Assembly (NCBI GenBank): GCA_937974465.1
Contig: CALJWY010000202.1
Location: forward strand, 1-10,789
DNA length: 10,789 bases
Reading direction: 5' to 3'
DNA from: an uncultured Lysobacterales bacterium
Lineage (GTDB): Bacteria; Pseudomonadota; Gammaproteobacteria; Xanthomonadales; SZUA-36
Shown here: positions 1 through 6,812 of the stretch, in pieces
How positions within the stretch are numbered: the stretch's first letter is position 1
Layout: every line of letters starts with the position of its first letter
Notes under the pieces: generated by a model
Told to the model about the DNA's origin: nothing
The model's input: only the letters and a program-made list of their open reading frames with translations
Databases searched by the model: none
Translations under genes and position numbers: made by a program

Positions 1-65
1 GCGTGGGGATGACGGTGGTAGTTGTTGGGATGGCTGTGCGAAAAAGTACGTGTTTTGTTCTTGGG

Positions 66-572
66 TTAAAAAAGGTCGCCCTGTTTAAGAATCCTGGCAT
101 TTGCAGTATCGCCGTCAATCGATATTTCAATCAGGCGATCGTATTCCGATTCATCCATGTCGGCGATCTCGCAATTGCAAAGCAGGCGAGCTAATCCTGG
201 GGTGGTGTTGCTGTGGCCGACGACATAGGCGTTGTGTTGTGTGCTTTTCAATTGAGTGGCGAGGGCGGGCAGGTCACCGGGGTCATAAATGCTTAGTTCT
301 ACGCTCAAGGCTGTTGCCAGGGGTTGGGCTGTGCCACGGGTGCGCTTGTAATCACTGGAATGGATAGCGGTAATACCCTTGTCTGTTAACCAGGCAGCCA
401 ATTGTGTTGCACGCTGTATGCCGGCTTCGGTCAATGCCGGGTCACGGGTGCCGTCTGATTGCTTTTCGGCATGCCGAACAAGATACAAGGTGAAGCTGTC
501 ATGGCTTTCCACGGCGAACGCACAGCCACTCAGACAAAAGATCACAAGGAGCAAAATTACTTGGTTGCGCAT
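66..572 (-). CDS. Histidine phosphatase (SixA/phosphoglycerate mutase-like) superfamily lipoprotein
   Basis: This 168-residue protein belongs to the histidine phosphatase superfamily. It has the RHAEK catalytic motif at residues 33-37 (His34 would be the phosphorylated residue), an SSDYKRTRGTA block near 72-82 carrying the second conserved Arg, and VVGHSNTTP with the second catalytic His at 120. The N-terminus has a hydrophobic stretch ending in the lipobox LSGC, so it is probably lipidated on Cys17 and acts in the periplasm. The substrate is unknown; the short single-domain form resembles SixA-like phosphatases. I chose ATG 572 because it gives a clean lipoprotein signal and has GGGGA five bases upstream. 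The frame stays open further up to a TTG at 656, but that extension translates a duplicated copy of the prfA 3' end (residues like IVIEHLTRKHQ). It lies downstream of prfA on the same strand, where prmC is usual. The assignment to the superfamily is firm; the biological role is not. Confidence 0.85.
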   Translation of the reverse strand: MRNQVILLLVIFCLSGCAFAVESHDSFTLYLVRHAEKQSDGTRDPALTEAGIQRATQLAAWLTDKGITAIHSSDYKRTRGTAQPLATALSVELSIYDPGDLPALATQLKSTQHNAYVVGHSNTTPGLARLLCNCEIADMDESEYDRLIEISIDGDTANARILKQGDLF

Positions 573-579
573 TAAATTC

Positions 580-855
580 CCCAGTTTGGTCAGTAAGTCA
601 GCCTGGTGCTTCCGTGTTAGGTGTTCAATCACAATATTGAGACTCCCGCCCTGCAATTCATCACTCAGCGTCCCAGTTCAGTTAGTCATTCAGCCTGGTG
701 TTCCTGCGTCAGGGGTCCATTCACAATATCGCGACTCCCGCCCTGCAATTCATCCCTTAGTGCCCCAGTTCGGTTAATAACTCGGCCTGGTGTTCCTGTG
801 TCAGGGGTTCGATGACCATGTCGAGGTCTCCGCCCAGCAATTCGTCGAGTTTGTA
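580..855 (-). repeat. Three tandem 92-bp copies of the prfA 3' end
   Basis: The last ~90 bases of prfA are repeated twice more directly downstream. Units are 764-855 (the functional gene end, clear similarity to about 846), 672-763 and 580-671. Anchors recur at exactly 92-base steps: CCCAGTT at 764, 672 and 580, and GCAATTC at 837, 745 and 653 (plus-strand spelling). By eye the two downstream copies differ from each other at about 19 of 92 positions, and the middle copy differs from the real prfA end at about 19 of 83. Translated in the prfA frame, the outer copy still reads like the RF1 tail (IVIEHLTRKHQADLLTKLG against MVIEPLTQEHQAELLTELG), while the middle copy has an internal TGA. The period is not a multiple of three, so the copies are not in one frame. 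Both extra copies share changes absent from prfA (QGGS in place of LGGD), so one probably arose from the other. This is old, drifting duplication rather than an assembly artefact. Confidence 0.9.
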
Positions 856-1845
856 GAGTGTCAGGCCGATACGGTGATCGGTTACCCGGCCCTGGGGGTA
901 ATTATAGGTGCGAATACGCTGTGAGCGATCGCCTGAGCCCACCTGCAGTTTGCGGTCTTCTGCCTGTTCGCGTGCCTGCTCAGCCTTTTCCTGTTCAAGC
1001 AGGCGGGCACTTAACAGGGACAGGGCGCGGGCCTTGTTTTTGTGTTGTGAGCGCTCGTCCTGGCATTCCACCACCAGGCCGGTTGGCAGATGCGTGATGC
1101 GGATGGCCGAATCGGTGGTGTTTACATGCTGACCACCGGCGCCGGAGGCACGGAATGTGTCGATGCGCAAATCAGACGTCTGGACATCCACACCCTCAAT
1201 GCTGTCGCGTTCAGCCAGGATGGCAACGGTACAGGCAGAGGTGTGAATACGCCCTTGCGATTCGGTTTCCGGTACCCGTTGCACCCGGTGTGTGCCCGAT
1301 TCGAACTTGAACCTGGAATAGGCGCCGTGGCCGATAATGCGGGCGACGATCTCTTTGAAGCCACCATGGTCACCATTGCTGGTGTTGATAATTTCCATCT
1401 GCCACTTGTTGTTCTCAACATAACGCTGATACATGCGAAACAGGTCACCGGCAAACAGCGCGGCCTCGTCGCCACCGGTTCCGGCGCGAATCTCGATAAA
1501 GATATTGTTGTCGTCATCCGGGTCTTTGGGCAGCAACAAGACATTGAGCTGTGCTTCCAGGGCCTGCAGTTCTTCGGTGGCGCTGGCAACTTCCTCATTG
1601 GCCAGTTCCCGCATATCGGCATCATCATTTTTAAGCAGACCCTGAGCTTCCTCCATGGATTGTCTGGCCTGTTGCCAACTGGCCCATGTGGTTACCACCG
1701 GTTCCAGTTGAGAATACTCTACCGACAGTTCCCGAAATCGATTCTGGTCCGCCATGACCTCCTGCGTCGCCAGCAACATGGCGATTTCTTCGTGGCGTTC
1801 ATGAAGCTGCTGCAGGCGCGCATGAATGGAGGGTAGAAGGCTCAT
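757..1845 (-). CDS. prfA: Peptide chain release factor 1 (RF1)
   Basis: A full-length 362-residue class I release factor (E. coli RF1 is 360). It recognises UAA and UAG in the ribosomal A site and triggers release of the finished peptide. Visible marks are the GTGGDEAALFAGDLFRMY block at 122-139, the anticodon-mimic PxT motif as PET at 192-194 inside RVQRVPETESQGRIHTSAC, and the catalytic GGQ at 237-239 in RASGAGGQHVNTTDSAIR. PxT, not SPF, marks it as RF1 rather than RF2. The start ATG shares a base with the hemA stop (TAATG), so translation is probably coupled to hemA. The C-terminus (DMVIEPLTQEHQAELL) is normal for the family, so the end at 757 is the true one, although its coding sequence is repeated twice downstream. 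The methyltransferase gene prmC, which modifies the GGQ glutamine and commonly follows prfA, is not found in the 750 bases downstream. Confidence 0.97.
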   Translation of the reverse strand: MSLLPSIHARLQQLHERHEEIAMLLATQEVMADQNRFRELSVEYSQLEPVVTTWASWQQARQSMEEAQGLLKNDDADMRELANEEVASATEELQALEAQLNVLLLPKDPDDDNNIFIEIRAGTGGDEAALFAGDLFRMYQRYVENNKWQMEIINTSNGDHGGFKEIVARIIGHGAYSRFKFESGTHRVQRVPETESQGRIHTSACTVAILAERDSIEGVDVQTSDLRIDTFRASGAGGQHVNTTDSAIRITHLPTGLVVECQDERSQHKNKARALSLLSARLLEQEKAEQAREQAEDRKLQVGSGDRSQRIRTYNYPQGRVTDHRIGLTLYKLDELLGGDLDMVIEPLTQEHQAELLTELGH

Positions 1846-3101
1846 TAATCGTCTTCGGGCTCGAACAGGCGATTGGCCACCCTCAGAAGTTCGTCATCCT
1901 GTTGCTCCGCTGCCTCGCGCAGGCGGGTGCTGGGCAGGTGCAGGATACGTTTGGCCAGGGTGTTTGCCAGTTGGGTCACAACCTTTTCCGGATCCTTGCC
2001 TGCCTTGATCTTGCGTAAGGCCTTATTGGCAAGCTCGTCACTGTGCATGCGCGCATGCCTGTGGATATTTTTCAGGTAAACGGCAGCGCGGGCACTGTTG
2101 AGCCAGCGCAGAAATTCTTCCACCGCCTCGGTCACATCGCCGGTGGCCGCCTCGGCTGCCTCGTTGCGTTTTGTGACGTTTTCATTCACCACTTTTTGCA
2201 GATCATCAATCGTATACAAATAAACATTACCGAGCTTGCCGACATCGGGGTGAATATCTCGCGGTACGGCGATATCGACCAGGAACATCGGTTGGTTACG
2301 GCGCAGCTTGAGTGCCGCCTTGACCGCGTTGGCATGAATCACCGGTTCCATACTGGCGGTGGAGCTGATCAGGATATCCGCTTTATGCAATGCACCAGGC
2401 AGGTCGCTCAAGGATACCGCATGTGCATCAAATTGCGCGGCCAGTTCGGTCGCATTCTCGAGGCTGCGGTTGGCGATGATCAGGCTCGAGACGCCCTTGT
2501 CATGCAAGTGGCGGCCACATAGTTCAATCATCTCACCCGCGCCGACCAGGATCACGGTCTTACTGGTGAGGTCGCCAAATATGTGTTGCGCCAGCATGAC
2601 GGTGGTATATGCCACTGATACCGGGTGTTCACCGATACGGGTCTTGGTGCGAATCTTCTTGCCGGTTGCAAACGCATGCTGGAACAGTCGGTCAAGTACT
2701 TTCCCGACGCCACCGGCATCGTGGGCCATTTGCCAGGAATCCTTTAATTGCCCGACAATTTGTGATTCGCCCAGCACCAGTGACTCCAGACCGCCGGCGA
2801 CCCGGAACAGGTGCTGCACCGCGTCCTCACGTTCTCGCACATAACAATGTTCTTCCATCTCGGCATCGCTGAGCTGGCCCTTGGATTGCAGCCAGTTTCG
2901 AACTTGTTCGCGGCTTTCTTTCGGCCCGATACTGTAGATTTCGGTGCGGTTGCAGGTGCTGACCACAACCACCTCTTCGACCCCTTCGAGCTGGTGTATT
3001 TCCTTGACGCGATCAGCATACTCCGTCCGGGGGATGGCGATCTTCTCGCGAGTCTCAAGGGTCGCGGTGTGGTGACTGATTCCAGTGGTGAGTAACGGCA
3101 T
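1845..3101 (-). CDS. hemA: Glutamyl-tRNA reductase
   Basis: A 418-residue NADPH-dependent glutamyl-tRNA reductase, the first committed step of C5-pathway tetrapyrrole synthesis (Glu-tRNA to glutamate-1-semialdehyde). The N-terminal catalytic domain has the nucleophile Cys50 in VVVSTCNRTEIYS, with the TGISHHTA block at 6-13. The family signature GESQIVGQLK is at 111-120. The NADPH-binding Rossmann motif is VILVGAGEM at 183-191. The C-terminal helical dimerisation region runs to about residue 412. Length agrees with the family (E. coli 418). The ATG at 3101 opens directly with MPLLTTGISHHTA, as expected, and no in-frame alternative is needed. No Shine-Dalgarno is visible; instead a TATAAT box lies eight bases upstream of the ATG. 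hemA and prfA form an overlapping pair, an arrangement common in gammaproteobacteria. The enzyme acts in the cytoplasm. Confidence 0.97.
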   Translation of the reverse strand: MPLLTTGISHHTATLETREKIAIPRTEYADRVKEIHQLEGVEEVVVVSTCNRTEIYSIGPKESREQVRNWLQSKGQLSDAEMEEHCYVREREDAVQHLFRVAGGLESLVLGESQIVGQLKDSWQMAHDAGGVGKVLDRLFQHAFATGKKIRTKTRIGEHPVSVAYTTVMLAQHIFGDLTSKTVILVGAGEMIELCGRHLHDKGVSSLIIANRSLENATELAAQFDAHAVSLSDLPGALHKADILISSTASMEPVIHANAVKAALKLRRNQPMFLVDIAVPRDIHPDVGKLGNVYLYTIDDLQKVVNENVTKRNEAAEAATGDVTEAVEEFLRWLNSARAAVYLKNIHRHARMHSDELANKALRKIKAGKDPEKVVTQLANTLAKRILHLPSTRLREAAEQQDDELLRVANRLFEPEDD

Positions 3102-3279
3102 AGGGTCGTATTATATTAAAATTTAGCGTAACAAATCTGATTACCTTTACCGGTAATGCAATATTTGTTCAATTTGTGGCTCCCACTCAGCTTCTGAAAA
3201 TACCAGGGTATGTTATTGGGGATTGGTTCAGTTGCTGCAAGCAGTTATCCTTCCTGATATGAATAGTGACTATTGTTTC
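3102..3279. promoter_or_regulatory. Divergent promoter region between hemA and the TPR lipoprotein gene
   Basis: This AT-rich 178-base gap separates genes transcribed outward in both directions, so it must hold both promoters unless each is read from elsewhere. On the minus strand a consensus -10 TATAAT sits at 3110-3115, only eight bases before the hemA ATG; no good -35 is visible at 16-18 bases spacing. A perfect 10-bp palindrome TTACCGGTAA lies at 3147-3156, with a second TTACC at 3141-3145. For the plus-strand gene, TTGTTC (3165-3170) or similar -35-like boxes and TATGTT (3209-3214) can be found, but they are weak. No known operator was recognised. Confidence 0.45.
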
Positions 3280-5016
3280 ATGAAACGACTACCAAGCGTG
3301 CTGATTTTCGTGCTTTTTGTGACGACCGCGTGTTCAGGCGTGCAGGATTCCTCTCCACCAGCCATGCAAGAGGCGGCTCCGGCGCAAATTGACGCGGCGG
3401 CAGATCCTGTTGCGGTTCCCGTGTTGGAGCCCACCGATCCAAATGTGATGTACCACGTATTTACAGCCGAGGTATTGGGCGCGGACGGAGATTTCTCCGC
3501 GGCTGCGGCCGAGTATCTCGAGGCAGCCCTCATTTCGGATGACCCGCAAATTGCGGAAAGGGCCACACGGGTAGCGGTTTCTGCGAGCGAATGGCAAATG
3601 GTTGCCCTGGCTTCGGACCGCTGGGCAACGCTTGAACCTACGAGCCTGGACGCACGCGAACTGGCTGCCGGTTCACGCTTGAGAGAGGGTGATTTCGTGG
3701 GCGCCGAGTACCAGCTTGCAAAGATACTGGAACTGACGGCATCCGACCGTGGCAGGGGTTGGCAACTTGTCATCGCCTTGTTGATGCCAGCCAACGACCA
3801 TGTTCGGGCAAATAAGGTGCTTGATAACCTGCTGGCTGATTTTGACGCGGCATCCGACGTGGATGCGTTGTTTGCACGCAGCCGGTTTGCGGCACAAACG
3901 GGCGACCTGGAAGAGTCAGGCCGCCTGGTCGACCTGGCCATTGAACAGGAACCCGGCCGGGCGGAATTTTTGGCCTGGTCGGGACGCCTGGCCGTCAACC
4001 AGGGCAACAATGAGCTGGCGCTGAGCCGCTACCAACAGGCATGGCAGGCAGACCACGGCAACTTGCAAGTGGCCATGGCCTACGCGGAATTGCTCAAAAG
4101 GAATAATGACCCCGCGGCCGGCCAGGCCGTACTGGAGCAGTTGCCGGATACGCCCGAAATGCGTTTTGCGCGTATCGTATTTGCGCTTGATGCCGAGGAT
4201 ATGGAAAGCGCCGAGGCTTTATACCGGGGGTTTTCAGAGAACCGTTACCGCAATACCAATGAGGCCGCATTCCAGGCAGCGCAAAGCGCCGAATTACTCG
4301 GGTTTCCACGTGAAGCCATCAACTGGTACAAACAGGTCGAGGGCGAAGAATCCATCAGGTCCGTTTTGCGGCGCGCATTTTTACTGGCGGAACTGGGTGA
4401 TGTTGAGGAAGGCCGTAACCTGCTGGCCAATCTGCGCTTGCAGACGGACAGCAACATCAAGTCGCAAAGTTACCAGGCCGAGGCCCAGATACTGCAAAAC
4501 GTTGGAAATATCGAAGCAGCCGTCCAGGTTCTGAACAATGGCCTGGAGACACTTCCGGGTGATTCGGGCATGCGCTATATGCGTGGCTTGCTGGCAGTTA
4601 CGTTGGGCCAGTTGGAGTTGGCGGAAGCCGACTTCCGAGTGCTGATTGCCGCTGAGCCGCAAAATGCGGCAGCAATCAACGCGCTGGGTTACACGCTGGC
4701 CGACATGACAGATCGCTATGAAGAGGCCGAAGAATTGATCTTCAGGGCCTACCGCTTGCAGCCAACCGATGCCTCCATCATCGACAGCATGGGTTGGATT
4801 GCATATCGCCAGGGCCGCCTGGAAGAATCAGAGGCATATCTCAGGGATGCCTGGGAACTGATGCGGAACGCTGAAATTGCCGCCCACCTTGGTGAGGTGC
4901 TCTGGGCCAGGGGCAAGCAGGATGAGGCGCGTTCAATCTGGGGTATGGGTAAAGAGATGGATGCCGGCAATGACACCCTCGTCAAGACATTGCAACGCTT
5001 TGGTGAGCAACCTTGA
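3280..5016 (+). CDS. TPR-repeat outer-membrane-type lipoprotein upstream of lolB
   Basis: A 578-residue tetratricopeptide repeat protein. The N-terminus MKRLPSVLIFVLFVTTACSG is a lipoprotein signal with Cys18 as the likely lipidated residue, so ATG 3280 is preferred over in-frame starts at 3223 and 3259, which would add residues ahead of the signal. The rest is helical repeats; a clear run lies at about residues 466-555, with NALGYTLAD, then DSMGWIAYRQGRLEESEAYL, then AHLGEVLWARGKQDEA. This C-terminal block and the position directly before lolB match the conserved TPR lipoprotein of the Pseudomonas lolB locus (PA4667 type). The function is unknown; TPR proteins act as binding scaffolds, and the conserved linkage to lolB suggests, but does not show, a role at the envelope. 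No Shine-Dalgarno is obvious before ATG 3280. The stop codon overlaps the lolB start by four bases. Confidence 0.88.
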   Translation: MKRLPSVLIFVLFVTTACSGVQDSSPPAMQEAAPAQIDAAADPVAVPVLEPTDPNVMYHVFTAEVLGADGDFSAAAAEYLEAALISDDPQIAERATRVAVSASEWQMVALASDRWATLEPTSLDARELAAGSRLREGDFVGAEYQLAKILELTASDRGRGWQLVIALLMPANDHVRANKVLDNLLADFDAASDVDALFARSRFAAQTGDLEESGRLVDLAIEQEPGRAEFLAWSGRLAVNQGNNELALSRYQQAWQADHGNLQVAMAYAELLKRNNDPAAGQAVLEQLPDTPEMRFARIVFALDAEDMESAEALYRGFSENRYRNTNEAAFQAAQSAELLGFPREAINWYKQVEGEESIRSVLRRAFLLAELGDVEEGRNLLANLRLQTDSNIKSQSYQAEAQILQNVGNIEAAVQVLNNGLETLPGDSGMRYMRGLLAVTLGQLELAEADFRVLIAAEPQNAAAINALGYTLADMTDRYEEAEELIFRAYRLQPTDASIIDSMGWIAYRQGRLEESEAYLRDAWELMRNAEIAAHLGEVLWARGKQDEARSIWGMGKEMDAGNDTLVKTLQRFGEQP

Positions 5017-5636
5017 ATCGAATTGTCCTGGCACGGCCGGCAATCCTGGCGGTCATGCTTGTCGCCCTGAATGCCTGCACCGGGGTGGCGCTTAAGCTAC
5101 CTGAAGATGAACAACAGGCTGCCAACCGTGAACGGGCAGAACAACTCGCGACCATGGTCGAGTGGGGTTTCGTCGGTAAGATATCGCTGGACGACGGTGA
5201 CCAGGGCGGTAGTGGCCGCCTGCAATGGGATGTCGAGCAGGACGAGAGCGTATTGGACTTCCATGCCGCGATGGGGCGGGGCGCCTGGCATCTCGATATC
5301 GGACCGCAAGGGGCAACACTCAAGGAAGCAGACGGCACCGTGCGGACCGCCGCCGCCGTCAATACGCTGATCCAGGATCGAATGGGCTGGCCAATACCGG
5401 TAGATGCGCTGCAATGGTGGGTCAGGGGCCTGGCGGCGCCTGCTGCGATAGAAATGCAAGAGCTCGATACCAAGGGTCAGTTGGCGCACCTGCAGCAACT
5501 TGGCTGGAGCGTGGTATTCAAACGTTACAAGGCAGATGCCGGCATCGCGATGCCGGTCAGGCTGGAGGCGACGCGGGATAACTACCGGGTCAAGCTGGCC
5601 ATCAGCCGCTGGCGCCTGGGCACGGGTGCAGGCTAG
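5013..5636 (+). CDS. lolB: Outer-membrane lipoprotein receptor LolB
   Basis: A 207-residue lipoprotein, the same length as E. coli LolB. LolB takes lipoproteins from the periplasmic carrier LolA and inserts them into the inner leaflet of the outer membrane. The signal peptide ends in LNACTG, with Cys22 as the lipidated residue. LolB-type features follow: WGFVGKISL at 51-59, SGRLQWDV near 67-74, GPQGATL near 97-103 and the GWPIPVDALQWWVRGL block near 123-139. The start is a TTG that overlaps the TGA of the TPR gene (TTGA); GGTGAG at 5002-5007 is a suitably placed ribosome binding site inside the upstream gene, so translation is probably coupled. The TTG start gives exactly the expected signal peptide. 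ispE begins five bases after the stop. Confidence 0.93.
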   Translation: MNRIVLARPAILAVMLVALNACTGVALKLPEDEQQAANRERAEQLATMVEWGFVGKISLDDGDQGGSGRLQWDVEQDESVLDFHAAMGRGAWHLDIGPQGATLKEADGTVRTAAAVNTLIQDRMGWPIPVDALQWWVRGLAAPAAIEMQELDTKGQLAHLQQLGWSVVFKRYKADAGIAMPVRLEATRDNYRVKLAISRWRLGTGAG

Positions 5637-5641
5637 CCCGG

Positions 5642-6502
5642 ATGACAGCCCGGGCGCACACTGCACAGCAAACCTGGCCAGCGCCTGCCAAGCTGAACCT
5701 GTTTTTGCATATCACCGGTCAACGTCCCGATGGCTACCACGATCTGCAAACCCTGTTCCAGATTCTCGACTGGGGCGATGAACTGCATTTTAACGTTAAT
5801 GACAGCGGCAAGATTACACGCAGCTGCAATATCGAAGGCATCCCGGAATCGGAAGACATCTGTGTGCGTGCCGCGAAGCTGCTGCAAGACCGTTGTCATG
5901 TCGCCAAGGGCGTGCATATCGATTTGCAGAAAAACATTCCGATGGGCGCAGGACTGGGCGGCGGCAGTTCCGACGCGGCAACAGTGCTGGTGGCATTAAA
6001 CAAGCTCTGGTCATGCGGGCAATCACAGCAGCAGTTGGCCGAGATGGGCCTCGAGCTAGGCGCCGATGTGCCGGTATTTGTGCATGGACACAGTGCACTT
6101 GCGCAGGGCAGGGGAGAAAAGCTGCAAGCCGTGTCACTTACGCCAAGGTATTACCTGTTGGTTTTTCCCGGGTTTGCAGTATCCACGGCACAGGTGTTTC
6201 AACATCCCGGTCTGAAGAGAGATTCAAAGCCCATCGACATGGCAAGCGCTGGCCTGCAACCGGGCCGCAATGATTGTGAAGCGGTGGTCATGGAAATGCA
6301 TCCGCAATTGAAAACACTCGCACAGGCCATAAGTTCATGGGGAACCGTGCGCATGAGTGGTACCGGCAGCACGCTTTTTTTATCATTTGCTGACAAAAAA
6401 GCTGCAATCGGCGCAGCAAGCGAATTAAAATGCCGATATAATGTCCGCCCGGTGGAGGGGGTAGACTGTTCACCACTATTGAAGGTGCTGGAAAGAGTTT
6501 AA
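5642..6502 (+). CDS. ispE: 4-diphosphocytidyl-2-C-methyl-D-erythritol kinase
   Basis: A 286-residue GHMP-family kinase that phosphorylates CDP-methylerythritol with ATP in the MEP pathway to isopentenyl diphosphate. The N-terminal motif PAPAKLNLFLHI is at 14-25, with Lys17 matching the conserved catalytic Lys. The GHMP ATP-binding loop is PMGAGLGGGSSDAA at 100-113. LGADVPVF carries the conserved Asp142, and the C-terminal motif SGTGSTLF is at 239-246. Length and motif order agree with the family (E. coli 283). The gene starts five bases after lolB, so it is in the same operon, and the tRNA-Gln gene begins 21 bases after its stop. The lolB-ispE-tRNA-prs order is conserved in several gammaproteobacteria. 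The enzyme is cytoplasmic. Confidence 0.96.
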   Translation: MTARAHTAQQTWPAPAKLNLFLHITGQRPDGYHDLQTLFQILDWGDELHFNVNDSGKITRSCNIEGIPESEDICVRAAKLLQDRCHVAKGVHIDLQKNIPMGAGLGGGSSDAATVLVALNKLWSCGQSQQQLAEMGLELGADVPVFVHGHSALAQGRGEKLQAVSLTPRYYLLVFPGFAVSTAQVFQHPGLKRDSKPIDMASAGLQPGRNDCEAVVMEMHPQLKTLAQAISSWGTVRMSGTGSTLFLSFADKKAAIGAASELKCRYNVRPVEGVDCSPLLKVLERV

Positions 6503-6526
6503 CCAATCGAGATAAAAAACGATTGG
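6503..6526 (+). repeat. 7-bp inverted repeat overlapping the tRNA-Gln 5' end
   Basis: CCAATCG (6503-6509) and CGATTGG (6520-6526) are perfect complements around a 10-base A-rich loop. The right arm includes the first three bases of the mature tRNA. As RNA, this hairpin would compete with the acceptor stem or mark the 5' leader removed by RNase P. There is no T-run after it, so it is not an intrinsic terminator for ispE. Confidence 0.5.
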
Positions 6527-6600
6527 GACGTGGCCAAGTTGGTTAAGGCACGGGGTTTTGATCCCCGCATTCGCAGGTTCGAGTCCTGCCGTCCCAGCCA
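6524..6600 (+). tRNA. tRNA-Gln (anticodon TTG), CCA encoded
   Basis: A complete 77-base cloverleaf. The acceptor stem TGGGACG (6524-6530) pairs perfectly with CGTCCCA (6590-6596), followed by discriminator G and an encoded CCA. The anticodon stem CGGGG/CCCCG encloses the loop TTTTGAT (6556-6562), giving anticodon TTG at 6558-6560, which reads CAA and, by wobble, CAG. The T-arm has GTTCGAG. tRNA-Gln between ispE and prs is the arrangement seen in Pseudomonas. It is probably transcribed with ispE, since only 21 bases separate them. TTTTTT directly follows the CCA but has no dedicated hairpin. Confidence 0.96.
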
Positions 6601-6620
6601 TTTTTTAGTCTCGGGTTAGG

Positions 6621-6777
6621 GGCCCTTTGATTTATTCTGAGCGAAGTAGATTGTGATTCAAAATATTCATCTTTTAGGCGCGGATCGCAGGTAATAGCTA
6701 GCTATTGCGAAGATTCGCAACACCAAAGCTGGATATTTTGGACGCAAGATACAAGGTCATGAATAGATCAGAGGGCC
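6621..6777. mobile_element. MITE-like foldback element between tRNA-Gln and prs
   Basis: The whole stretch is one imperfect inverted repeat centred on the perfect 14-bp palindrome AATAGCTAGCTATT (6693-6706). The outer arms GGCCCTTTGATTTATTC (6621-6637) and GAATAGATCAGAGGGCC (6761-6777) are complementary at 15 of 17 positions. The inner arms at 6659-6674 and 6725-6740 are complementary at 14 of 16 and lie at equal distances from the centre. Next to the core, TCGCA (6685-6689) can pair with TGCGA (6706-6710), and GCGAA/TTCGC (6707-6718) gives an alternative local hairpin. TAG or TA stands outside each end (TTAGG on the left, TAGAG on the right), which could be a TA target duplication of the IS630/Tc1 sort; that part is inference. 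It has no coding capacity. A small non-autonomous element or repeat of ERIC-like design fits; a single-copy regulatory structure remains possible. Confidence 0.72.
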
Positions 6778-6812
6778 TAGAGCTTTAAATCAATAAACCA
6801 GGTGGTGTAACA

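Noticed and set aside
1..65. Gene at the left edge
   Set aside because: No start codon for the minus strand is found in these bases and the short plus-strand frame overlaps the phosphatase antisense.
1090..1836. Long open frame antisense to prfA
   Set aside because: It mirrors prfA, whose motifs are unmistakable, and its own translation shows no recognisable domain.
3147..3156. Palindrome TTACCGGTAA in the divergent region as a named operator
   Set aside because: A 10-bp palindrome is easily found by chance and matches no regulator site I can name; kept only as a note in the promoter region.
6601..6606. T-run after tRNA-Gln as an intrinsic terminator
   Set aside because: No dedicated hairpin precedes it; only the tRNA itself does, and the foldback element follows.
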